A stretch of DNA of 64,000 nucleotides, taken from Oceanobacillus chungangensis. Lineage in GTDB: Bacteria; Bacillota; Bacilli; Bacillales; Amphibacillaceae. How positions within the stretch are numbered: position 1 is the first letter of the stretch; each line of letters starts with the position of its first letter. Location: NCBI RefSeq assembly GCF_003369565.1, contig NZ_PIOD01000029.1, forward strand, positions 1 to 64,000, read 5' to 3'. Positions 52,563-60,174 of this stretch are shown piece by piece. A program made the translations under genes and the position numbers. The notes below the pieces were generated by a model that was not told the origin of the DNA, did no database searches, and was given only the letters and a program-made list of their open reading frames with translations.

Positions 52563-53240
52563 CTACCTATCTACCCCTCTAACAACAAACCCATGCGTTT
52601 TAGACCATTCAGCATAATAAATCTTGCTTAAGTCTTTATACCCCTTTTCATATAATTGTGCTCGCAGCCATTCCTCATCTTTTCCGATATATTCTAGTGT
52701 CTTGTCCTCAATTCTCCCTTCATCAACCAATAAGTAGGATAATGAGGTTTCTTCGGGTTTAATGGATAGCATTTCGGCAGTAACAGGTGATGATAATTCA
52801 TTTTTCATAACACTTAATTGGCCGCTTGGTTCTAAGACTGCATACTTTACTTCTTTTAAAGAAAATATCCCTTGTTGACGGAGCATTGTTCGAAGCTGTT
52901 CGGATTCTAGTTTATTCTTTTTAAGCTTCTTAATATCGAGTTCACCATCTGAGACTATAATTGATGGTTCTCCTTTCAATACGGGGCGCATTTTTTCAAT
53001 CTTCCTCACTATCATTTCAATAATAAAGATTAGAATCGCCCATAATGCTATTGCGTAAAGTATATCCCACACACTCACCAAATCATCATAAACCGATTCT
53101 TCAAGCAGGCCACCAAGAACTAATAGATATACAAGATCAAACGGTGTTATTTGTGAAAGTTCCTTTTTCCCCAACAGTCGAACAACGAGTAATAACGCTA
53201 TGAGTCCAACAATTATTTTCATTGTTATTGTAGTTTCCAT
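52563..53240 (-). CDS. DUF421/YetF-family membrane protein
   Basis: 225 residues. Three membrane segments in the first 85 residues with the family motif LLGKKELSQITPFDLVYLLVLGGLLEESVYDD. The cytoplasmic YetF domain follows: RPVLKGEPSIIVSDGELDIKKLKKNKLESEQLRTMLRQQGIFSLKEVKYAVLEPSGQLSV. Some homologues are tied to spore or stress functions; the role here is unknown. ATG 53240 follows AGGTGGAG. Monocistronic. Confidence 0.85.
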   Translation of the reverse strand: METTITMKIIVGLIALLLVVRLLGKKELSQITPFDLVYLLVLGGLLEESVYDDLVSVWDILYAIALWAILIFIIEMIVRKIEKMRPVLKGEPSIIVSDGELDIKKLKKNKLESEQLRTMLRQQGIFSLKEVKYAVLEPSGQLSVMKNELSSPVTAEMLSIKPEETSLSYLLVDEGRIEDKTLEYIGKDEEWLRAQLYEKGYKDLSKIYYAEWSKTHGFVVRGVDR

Positions 53241-53429
53241 GATAATCTCCACCTATATATCAATTTTATAAGCTAATTTCTTATTACCCGTAGAATTTGT
53301 TTATTAACCGCGATCCCAAATTATTACAGGACTTCAAATCAGTTTTATTTACGCAATAGCTGATTTTGCTTTCGTTTCATATGTCTTGATAAGTGATACA
53401 TATATAGTAAGAAAAAAGGAGGTATGCTC

Positions 53430-54692
53430 ATGACAGCAGAAGTAGTAGTTATGAATAAGCGGGGATTGTCCATGGCTGCTGACAGTGCGATAACAAGTGG
53501 CGGTGAGGGTGTGCAAAAGGTTTATAATACAGCAAACAAATTATTTTCTCTATCGAGTGACCATCCAGTCGGAATCATGGTCTATGGTGCTGCATCCTTT
53601 ATGGAGGTGCCCTGGGATGTCATTATTAAATCTTATCGAGATCATTTGGGTAAAAAGAAATTTGCTGATTTAACGGATTATGTTGAGGACCTGTTGAATT
53701 TTTTACGGCATGATAATCGATTTAAAAATGAGGAAGTGGAAGAAATAATCGTCTACCGCATTTTTTCTGATAAATTAAAGCGTATCGTAAGGGAAGTGGA
53801 AGAAACGATAACCAATGAAAAAAATACAGGTAGCAATGTTTCTCCAAAAAAAGTGACCGATTGGTTAGTTGATTGTGTGAGTAGAAATATAAAATCATAT
53901 AAAAATGAGGAAAAGTCTTTTTTAGAGCTAAACTATCAAGTCTTTAAAGAGAAGTTTGGCACAGTGATAGATGAAGTAAAAGATGAGTTGATTATGTATG
54001 AGATTCCTGAAAATCTGGCAGAAAAATTCTATATGCTTGCCTTTGAAGCAACGAAGAAGGATTACTTCAGCATAGGGAGTACTGGGTTAGTAATTGCTGG
54101 GTATGGAGAAAAGGAGATTTTCCCTCATCTGTTAAATTACAGGCTGGAAGGTTTTGTATGTAATCAATTGAAATATAAAAAGCTAAAAGAAAAGAAAATT
54201 AGCTATACCTCAGATAAAGAAGATGGTACTGCATCTGTCACAGCATTTGCCCAACGGGAAATGGTGGATTCATTTATTAGCGGGATGGAACCAAGTATGG
54301 AGGAAGTCATTTTCGATATTATTGCTAAAGTATTAAAAGATTATCCGAACCAGATTCAAAAACATTTGTCGATTCAGTTTACAGATGAACAGGTTACTGA
54401 TCTTGAAAAGATGGGTAAAGAAGTATACGAATCTATTGAGGACACATTAAAGGAATACCAGCAAACGAATTATATTGAGCCACTGCTCGGTGTTGTTAGA
54501 TCATTGCCAAAAGAGGAGTTAGCAGATATGGCAGAAACGCTGGTAAATCTTACTTCTTTTAAACGTCGTGTCACAAGAGCGACAGAGACTGTTGGCCCAC
54601 CGATTGATGTTGCCATTATTACGAAAGGCGATGGTTTCGTGTGGATGAAACGGAAAAACTATATGAATTCTGAAATAAATGCTCGATTATAA
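53430..54692 (+). CDS. Uncharacterised proteasome-like Ntn hydrolase
   Basis: 420 residues. After Met removal the chain starts TAEVVVMNKRGLSMAADSAI. Counting Thr as 1, Asp falls at 17 and Ser at 18, as in proteasome beta subunits and HslV; a Lys follows at 36 (TANKLF), near the expected 33. A glycine-rich strand HPVGIMVYGAAS matches HslV's GFAGG region. Residues beyond about 75 are a long helical domain unlike proteasomes or HslV, with a final strand-like PPIDVAIITKGDGFVW. ATG 53430 is seven bases after AAGGAGG; using ATG 53424 would hide the Thr. No HslU or other unfoldase is adjacent. Fold assignment is by motif reading only. Confidence 0.6.
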   Translation: MTAEVVVMNKRGLSMAADSAITSGGEGVQKVYNTANKLFSLSSDHPVGIMVYGAASFMEVPWDVIIKSYRDHLGKKKFADLTDYVEDLLNFLRHDNRFKNEEVEEIIVYRIFSDKLKRIVREVEETITNEKNTGSNVSPKKVTDWLVDCVSRNIKSYKNEEKSFLELNYQVFKEKFGTVIDEVKDELIMYEIPENLAEKFYMLAFEATKKDYFSIGSTGLVIAGYGEKEIFPHLLNYRLEGFVCNQLKYKKLKEKKISYTSDKEDGTASVTAFAQREMVDSFISGMEPSMEEVIFDIIAKVLKDYPNQIQKHLSIQFTDEQVTDLEKMGKEVYESIEDTLKEYQQTNYIEPLLGVVRSLPKEELADMAETLVNLTSFKRRVTRATETVGPPIDVAIITKGDGFVWMKRKNYMNSEINARL

Positions 54693-54715
54693 AAAGAATA
54701 AAAGCGTAAAGCTAG

Positions 54716-55055
54716 TTTAGCAACGTACGGACTGCGCCCCTCAGGAAGAGGGGGGGTTCGACATTGCCACAATGGTTTTCGATGGGGCGAGTACTCGCAG
54801 TCCCAGGAAGTGGTGACCTAAGTCGAACTTCTCCTTGCCCTTTGAGATAAAGGAAACATACCCTCTCTCTTTAGGGGTATGCCGACGTTGGCGAAGCCTG
54901 TTTTTAGTCGGTCTTCCTTAACACCAGGAGTCGAAGTTGATTTTCACGACAAAGGGTATAAGTGCGACTAAGCCTCATGTGTAACCAATCGGCAAGTCTT
55001 CTTTATCGTACGAAGGTAAGGGAAGTCTCGCTAGTCGCTAGAGCTGGACGTGGCC
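54716..55055 (-). repeat. Dispersed repeat family B, copy 4 (inverted, longest)
   Basis: Reverse of the 14365 copy: CGTACGGACTGCGCCCC, TTGCCACAATGGTTTTCGAT, GGGGCGAGTACTCGCAGTCC, GTGCGACTAAGCCTCATGTG, TAACCAATCGGCAAGTCTTC, TAAGGGAAGTCTCGCTAG, AGAGCTGGACG. Includes a GGGGTATG-rich central part absent from the 14365 copy. Fills the gap between the Ntn-hydrolase gene and the 52-residue gene. Confidence 0.75.
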
Positions 55056-55115
55056 GAACCTGACGTAGGAATTACATGGAGAAATTTATAAACTATGATC
55101 GAAAGGGGTGAGCAT

Positions 55116-55274
55116 ATGGTTTTCAAAGAACAGAAGTCCAAAAAGGATTCGTATTTTAGTTTGCCAACCGAAGATCGCATCAATTTTGCATTGGAAGACA
55201 AAGAAAAAGAAGAAAAAGATACAGCAGCTGAAAAGGTATTAGAGAAATTGAACAAAAGAAATAGTAAGAAATAG
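55116..55274 (+). CDS. 52-residue charged small protein
   Basis: ATG 55116 follows GAAAGGGGTG. Protein starts MVFKEQKSKKDSYFSLPTED and is mostly Lys and Glu afterwards (KEKEEKDTAAEKVLEKLNKR), helical. Strong ribosome binding site and codon pattern suggest a real gene. Upstream of gsiB but separated from it by about 180 bp containing that gene's own promoter. Function unknown. Confidence 0.6.
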   Translation: MVFKEQKSKKDSYFSLPTEDRINFALEDKEKEEKDTAAEKVLEKLNKRNSKK

Positions 55275-55381
55275 TAATTAGAACATTGTGCAGTTGTTCT
55301 TGGAGGATAATATGCAGTAAACACTTGTTTGAGTAAAAGTATTATACTCTTATTACAATACTATATAAAATGGAATTAAAT

Positions 55382-55407
55382 GTTTAAAGAATTTCAAGCG
55401 TGGAATA
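55382..55407 (+). promoter_or_regulatory. Sigma-B promoter of gsiB
   Basis: GTTTAA (55382-55387), 14-bp spacer, GGAATA (55402-55407). Matches the general stress consensus (GTTTAA and GGGTAT) with two changes in the -10. The downstream gene is a classic sigma-B target in Bacillus, which supports the call. Confidence 0.75.
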
Positions 55408-55457
55408 CAACTAATGTACGAGCAAGACTATCAAATATTGAGAGGAGTTATATACAA

Positions 55458-55802
55458 ATGGCTAAGAACAATAATGGTAAGATGTCTCGTGAACAAGCAG
55501 GAGAAAAAGGTGGAAAAGCAACATCAAGAAATCATGACCAAGAATTTTATGAAGAAATCGGTCAAAAAGGTGGAGAAGCAACCGCCAAAAACCACGACCA
55601 AGAATTTTATGAGGAAATTGGTCAAAAAGGTGGAGAAGCAACCGCAAGAAACCATGACCAGGAATTCTATGAGGAAATCGGTCAAAAGGGTGGAGAAGCG
55701 ACCGCACGAAACCATGACCAAGAGTTTTATGAGGAAAATGGTGAAAAGGGCGGAAAAGCACGATCTCGTCAGCGAGAAAATAACAATAAAAATTCAAAAT
55801 GA
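55458..55802 (+). CDS. gsiB: General stress protein GsiB, KGG-repeat hydrophilin
   Basis: 114 residues, very hydrophilic. Starts MAKNNNGKMSREQAGEKGGKA, then four near-identical 20-residue repeats of the form TxxNHDQEFYEEIGQKGGEA, ending KGGKARSRQRENNNKNSK. Such KGG/LEA-like proteins protect against drying, salt and heat. The repeats are also nearly identical at the DNA level (60-bp units), so number may vary between strains. ATG 55458 follows GAGGAG. Bacillus subtilis GsiB has one more repeat. Confidence 0.92.
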   Translation: MAKNNNGKMSREQAGEKGGKATSRNHDQEFYEEIGQKGGEATAKNHDQEFYEEIGQKGGEATARNHDQEFYEEIGQKGGEATARNHDQEFYEENGEKGGKARSRQRENNNKNSK

Positions 55803-55827
55803 AGAGATTCATTTTGTATGATAAAGA

Positions 55828-55858
55828 GGAAAGGGGAATTAATCCCCCTTTCCTTTTG
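55828..55858. terminator. Bidirectional terminator gsiB / nucleotidase
   Basis: GGAAAGGGG / CCCCTTTCC stem with A-run before and T-run after. It overlaps the last codons of the convergent nucleotidase gene at 55839. Confidence 0.7.
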
Positions 55859-57435
55859 GTTTTACAATGAAATTATCTACTACGTGAGCCCGAACCGTTT
55901 TATTCTTTTTGAAATAAGCATGTATTAGTTCTACTGTATCCCTTTTGATTTCCTTCTTTACTGGCTTATTTCTGAACTTCACATAATCTCCACCACCTGA
56001 TGCCCGGTAATTGTTTAAGACGACATTATAAGTGCTATCTGCTTCAAGCCTCTCACCATGGTAAGTAATAGATTCAATTCTTGATCCGATTGGATTCGCT
56101 ACATTAATCACATAATCAATTCCTTCCCACATATCATAGTTATAGTGCTGTGGTTTAGGCTCAAGATACATTTGATTCGCTAATATTTGACCTCGCTCAT
56201 TTAGCCTAAAATAGGTTGCGCTTTTTTCTAATGCAGCTTTAATATCCTTCCCTGTAAGTTCAAGGACAACGAGGGTATTCGGGTACATATAGTTTGCGAC
56301 GATGTCTCTCATCGTAACTGTAGGCCCAAACCCAGTTGATGTATTATTCAGCAAAGCAGTAATCGAGATATCCACTCCACTTACATCGATTTGTACATCT
56401 TGAATAAATTGAACAAAAGCATGCTTGTGAATTCGGGCTTGGAGTGGCTCTGTAATTGTCATGTTTCCTTCAATATATCCCACTGGTTGATCGAGCCACT
56501 TTTGCGTAGATTCTTCAAGTTCTCGCATATAGCCGATAACCCAAGGGTCAGATTCGATATTTTCCAAAGTATGAAGGCTTCCCTGTTTATCGGTGATTTG
56601 CCAATGATTATTGTTCTTTACTAGTGTGATGCCAATTTCAGCATATGCTTGTCCATTATTTCCAGGTTGAATGACAAGTGCATCATGAACCTTGCTTATT
56701 AGAGTCCGGTGTTGATGTCCGGTTAATAGGAATTCAATACCATCTATCTGTTCACACATTTGATACCCTTGGTTCTCACCAGTCAATGTCTCCGTAGGTT
56801 CTCCATTTTCTGGATCACGTTCTAGTCCACCATGGTAAGCGGCAATTAGCATATTAGGGTTTTCTGATGCCCGAATGTGGTTAACCCATTTTTGTAATGT
56901 GGAAAAAGCATCGGCAAATTCAATGCCTTTAATATTACTCGGTGATTCCCAATTCGGAATATAATGAGTCGTGACAGCAACAATTGCTACTCTTATTCCA
57001 TTTGATAATGTCTTCATAATATAGGGGGGACCAAATAAAGGTTCACCACTTTCTAAATCCAATGTGTTTGCCGAAATCCAAGGATAATTGGATTGATTAA
57101 TTGCGTCAGTTAATATCTCTTTTCCAAAGTTAAATTCATGATTACCGATGACCCCTGCATCAATTTCCAAATGATTTAATATCCCAACCATTGGGTTTTC
57201 TCTCTTTGTAGCATGATTTACGTAATATGTCATTAATGGCGTACCTTGAATTAAATCGTCATTATCAAGAACAATAGTATTCTTTCTTATTCTTCGCTCG
57301 GAATTCTTTCACAACCGTCGAATATTTTGCTAGTCCAATGACTGCTGGTTCATTTGTTCCATATAAAACTGGCAGTACATGTCCATGAATATCACTCGTA
57401 TATAGAATATTGATTTTTGCAGTTTCGATTGACAT
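55839..57435 (-). pseudogene. 5'-Nucleotidase/2',3'-cyclic phosphodiesterase-family gene with a frameshift
   Basis: Reads in two frames. From ATG 57435: MSIETAKINILYTSDIHGHV... to a TGA near 57263. From about 57285 the next frame continues with NTIVLDNDDLIQGTPLMTYY and stays open to 55839. Joined, this is a YunD-type metallophosphatase of about 530 residues: DIHGH, GNHEFNFG, AAYHGG, LTGHQHR, then a 5'-nucleotidase C domain (NYRASGGGDYVKF). One extra base (or two missing) in the AAGAAAGAA area explains the break. The usual DNGD motif reads DNDD. No signal peptide, so cytoplasmic if made. Sequencing error is possible. Confidence 0.75.
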
Positions 57436-57535
57436 GTTAGTAAATCCTCTCCAATATATTCGGATTTCTTCATTATGTATATATCTATTATACAAACTTC
57501 ATTAAACTCATGGGGGAAATTACACTTTTTGAAGG

Positions 57536-57575
57536 TTTTACCGATAATAAGAATAGGTCTTATCTATCAGTAAAA
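57536..57575. promoter_or_regulatory. Large inverted repeat upstream of the MarR gene, candidate operator
   Basis: TTTTACCGATAATAAGA and TCTTATCTATCAGTAAAA pair over 16 positions with one bulge, loop ATAGG. The dyad ends 14 bp before the regulator's ATG and overlaps its ribosome binding region. MarR proteins typically bind such dyads to repress their own gene. Confidence 0.6.
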
Positions 57576-57589
57576 AAGGAGGATAGACG

Positions 57590-58039
57590 ATGAAGCAGAT
57601 GGAAGAGAAAATGAATGATACATCATTAAAGCTGTTTGTTACCTTGTCTAAAGCATATCAATCTGTGATGGAACGCGCTGAAGCAGATATTAAATCAAAA
57701 GGATTAAACTTTACCGATTTCGCAGTATTGGAGCTTCTGTACCATAAAGGACAGCAGCCATTACAGAAAATAGGTAAGAAGATTCTAATTACGAGTGGCA
57801 GTATTACATATATCATAAATAAGCTAGAAAAAATAGGGTATATCGAGCGGAAGCCTTGTGAAAGTGATAAAAGGATAACCTATGCCAGCATAAATAAAAA
57901 AGGTGAGCAATTATTAGATGAGATCTTTCCGAATCACTGGAAGATGATTCGAGATATGATGTCAGGATTGAGTGAAGAGGAAAAAGAGATGGCAACTCAT
58001 TTATTAAAAAAATTAGGTACATCAATTCGAAAGATTTAG
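57590..58039 (+). CDS. MarR-family transcriptional regulator (MhqR-like)
   Basis: 149 residues. Winged helix with LNFTDFAVLELLYHKGQQPLQKIGKKILITSGSITYIINKLEKIGYIERKPCESDKRITYASI, flanked by dimerisation helices. Similar to Bacillus MhqR and related quinone-sensing or organic-solvent-sensing repressors. One Cys (in KPCESD) in the wing. GGAGG site before the ATG. Its target may be itself through the dyad at 57536-57575; no dioxygenase or azoreductase gene is next to it. Confidence 0.82.
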   Translation: MKQMEEKMNDTSLKLFVTLSKAYQSVMERAEADIKSKGLNFTDFAVLELLYHKGQQPLQKIGKKILITSGSITYIINKLEKIGYIERKPCESDKRITYASINKKGEQLLDEIFPNHWKMIRDMMSGLSEEEKEMATHLLKKLGTSIRKI

Positions 58040-58109
58040 TTTTATCTGACCAGCAAGTGGTGCTAAACAGTACAATAATATCCGACATTTTATAATATAA
58101 ATATTAAGT

Positions 58110-58205
58110 AATTGGTAGTTAAGAAAGAATAAAAAATTTCTTACTACATGCGTGCAACTAAGGCAGTCACTAAAAAACTTGTTGACAACCAAGTTTTCTA
58201 ATAAA
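58110..58205 (+). repeat. Dispersed repeat family C, copy 3
   Basis: GGTAGTTAAGAAAG / TTTCTTACTAC hairpin, then GTGCAACTAAGGCAGTCACT, AACTTGTTGACAACC and AAGTTTTCTAAT. Very close to copy 2 at 14935-15018. Sits between the MarR and glutaredoxin genes. Confidence 0.75.
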
Positions 58206-58294
58206 TAGGTTGTTTAATAAACGTAAAATCTGGGTATTTATTACCTGTATAGAGAAAAATATCCATCGACTAACAACTAGGAAGAGGGATTCTT

Positions 58295-58555
58295 TTGAGT
58301 AACAAAAATGTGATTATTTATATTAGTGAGGATAATCCGCATTGCAGTCAGGTATTAAAACTTATGGATACATTGGAGGTAAGGTACAAAACAAAAAATG
58401 TAACAAAAGACGGACAATATTTACAGGAACTGCAAAGCAAAGGAATTTTTGGAACACCTGCAACCTTTATTGAGGATAGAAAGTATCCGATATTAGGATT
58501 TCAAAAGGAAAAACTAATATCAGCACTAAGAAAAAGAAAGTCAAGGTCAAATTAA
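58295..58555 (+). CDS. Glutaredoxin-like protein with altered active site
   Basis: 86 residues, glutaredoxin length. Fold markers are present: VIIYISEDNPHCSQVLKLMD at the N-terminus, the GTPATFIEDR cis-Pro motif, and a C-terminal helix. The usual CPxC reads NPHC: the first, nucleophilic Cys is Asn14 and only Cys17 remains. That should abolish normal dithiol chemistry unless Cys17 acts alone. Start TTG 58295 after AAGAGGG. No obvious partner gene. Confidence 0.75.
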   Translation: MSNKNVIIYISEDNPHCSQVLKLMDTLEVRYKTKNVTKDGQYLQELQSKGIFGTPATFIEDRKYPILGFQKEKLISALRKRKSRSN

Positions 58556-58665
58556 CGCGTTCTAAGTATAGAGGATATGGAAAGTAGAGGTACCAACGAA
58601 TACACCTATTTAACAATTATTGCATACTTTATTATAGAAACGATTTAATAAAGAGGTGTATATTG

Positions 58666-59043
58666 ATGAATTATTATTCCTCCTATTTTCAAGGCGAACC
58701 CATATACCCACAAAATAACTTTCACAATAATATATACTCACAACAACCATTCCAGCAAAACTATCCAATAAATAGCCCAATCCAACAACAAACACCTTAT
58801 GATTATTTTCAAAAACCACAGCAGCCATTAAACTGGGCGAATCAAGCAGCAACAAACCCTAATTTCATGCAGTCTCCTAATGGAGGACCGACGAGCAATA
58901 TTAAGTCCTTTTTTCAAGATGGGAATGGGCAAGTTGATTTCGATAAAATGTTATCAACTGTTGGCCAACTAGCGAGTACCTATCATCAGGTCTCACCAAT
59001 AATCCAACAATTTGGTTCGATTATAAAGAACTTTAGAACGTAA
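58666..59043 (+). CDS. yppG: YppG-like protein
   Basis: 125 residues. N-terminal two thirds are low complexity, rich in Gln, Asn, Pro and Tyr (QQPFQQNYPINSPIQQQTPYDYFQKPQQP). The conserved C-terminus KSFFQDGNGQVDFDKMLSTVGQLASTYHQVSPIIQQFGSIIKNF matches the YppG family. In Bacillus such proteins are small and uncharacterised, possibly spore-related. ATG 58666 follows GAGGTG by seven bases. Single gene with a terminator. Confidence 0.82.
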   Translation: MNYYSSYFQGEPIYPQNNFHNNIYSQQPFQQNYPINSPIQQQTPYDYFQKPQQPLNWANQAATNPNFMQSPNGGPTSNIKSFFQDGNGQVDFDKMLSTVGQLASTYHQVSPIIQQFGSIIKNFRT

Positions 59044-59052
59044 ACATAATAT

Positions 59053-59093
59053 AGCTGATAGTGTTAGCGATAATACATATCAGCTTCTTTTTT
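59053..59093 (+). terminator. yppG terminator
   Basis: AGCTGATA / TATCAGCT stem with a 17-base loop, then TCTTTTTTC. The rest of 59094-59311 shows no gene. Confidence 0.65.
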
Positions 59094-59311
59094 CTTAGGG
59101 ATATTTTCTCCATCCTAGTAAGCGAACTATAAGTTGCGTGTCGTGTATTCTTTTTAAGTATTAAGGCTCGCTAGATACTCTAGATAAATGATTGTAAAGG
59201 ATATGTTAAATATAGTGAAGGAGTGAGCAAATTCAGACGAAATGGTAAAAAGTTATAGGATAATAGTAGATAGTTGACACATATTAAATGAGACGAAAGG
59301 AGTAATGATTG

Positions 59312-60010
59312 ATGATTGGATGCTTAGTTATTCATGGATATACTGGTGGACCATATGAAGTGGAGCCATTAGCAAATTATTTGAAGGAAAATACTGACTG
59401 GCATATCGAAGTACCGACATTGCCTGGACATGGGATGGAGCTACATCTCGAAAATGCATCATATAAGGATTGGATTACAGCAGCAGAGAATGCGCTGAAA
59501 CGATTGAAACAAGATTTTGACGAAATATACTTAATTGGCTTTTCCATGGGTGGAATGATTGCGGCTTATTTGGCAGCAAAATATAATATTGATAAGCTTG
59601 TATTGTTAGCTGCTTCTGGTAAATACTTAAACCTTAAACAAATCGCTCTGGATATTGGAGATGTAATTGGAGATGGAATTAGAGGAACACTAGGTGAAAA
59701 TAAACTTTATCTTCATTATAAAAAGAAGCTAAGTGCACGGGCGATTCCAATGCGGGCGAATATTGAATTTATGAGGTTAGTTAAATTTACCCGGCGTTAT
59801 TTAAAGGAGATTAACTCAAAAGTGTTAATAGCCCAGGGCCATTTAGATGGAATGGTACCATATAAAACGGCATATTATTTAGACAAGGAAATTCAATCTG
59901 AGAATAAAGAAGTCGTCTTCTTTGACCAATCTCGACATCTTATTTGTCTAGGGAATGATCGTGATACATTGAATACGATGGTGTATGACTTCTTAAATCG
60001 AACAAACTAA
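59312..60010 (+). CDS. Alpha/beta-hydrolase, Est30-type carboxylesterase
   Basis: 232 residues. Oxyanion motif VIHGYTGGP, lid region with LPGHGMELHLENASYKDW, nucleophile Ser in LIGFSMGGM, Asp in IAQGHLDGMVP, His in FFDQSRHLICLGNDRD. This matches the Est30/monoglyceride lipase group of Bacillaceae cytoplasmic esterases. Physiological substrate unknown. ATG 59312 chosen (AAAGGAG nine bases upstream); TTG 59309 is possible. Own terminator. Confidence 0.85.
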   Translation: MIGCLVIHGYTGGPYEVEPLANYLKENTDWHIEVPTLPGHGMELHLENASYKDWITAAENALKRLKQDFDEIYLIGFSMGGMIAAYLAAKYNIDKLVLLAASGKYLNLKQIALDIGDVIGDGIRGTLGENKLYLHYKKKLSARAIPMRANIEFMRLVKFTRRYLKEINSKVLIAQGHLDGMVPYKTAYYLDKEIQSENKEVVFFDQSRHLICLGNDRDTLNTMVYDFLNRTN

Positions 60011-60042
60011 AAGCCTGCTCCAAACGGGGAAGCAGACTTTTT
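60008..60042 (+). terminator. Esterase-gene terminator
   Basis: AAAGCCTGCTCC / GGAAGCAGACTTT stem with one mismatch, then TTTTG. Confidence 0.8.
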
Positions 60043-60079
60043 GCTCTTCTAAGGAACTCCTAGGAAGGAATGCTTAGAT

Positions 60080-60172
60080 CAAATTCGTCACATTACATGA
60101 CAACCTCGAATCACAAACGTTATGGAGCGCAGACCGCCTACGTCATTATTCGGGTTCTTGTACTTTTGCCTC
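60080..60172 (+). repeat. Fragment of dispersed repeat family B
   Basis: ACAACCTCGAATCACAAACG, TATGGAGCGCAGACCGCCTA, CGTCATTATTCGGG and TTGTACTTTTG follow, with changes, the last 90 bp of the copy at 14365-14642 (CAACGTCGAACCCACG, ATGGGGCGCAGTCCGTACGT, GAGCTTTTG). More diverged than the other copies. Abuts the 3' end of the degV gene. Confidence 0.5.
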
Positions 60173-60174
60173 TC

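Noticed and set aside
57590-58039. Regulatory link between the MhqR-like regulator and the VOC dioxygenase at 241-1200
   Set aside because: The genes are 57 kb apart and I found no copy of the 57536-57575 dyad upstream of the dioxygenase.
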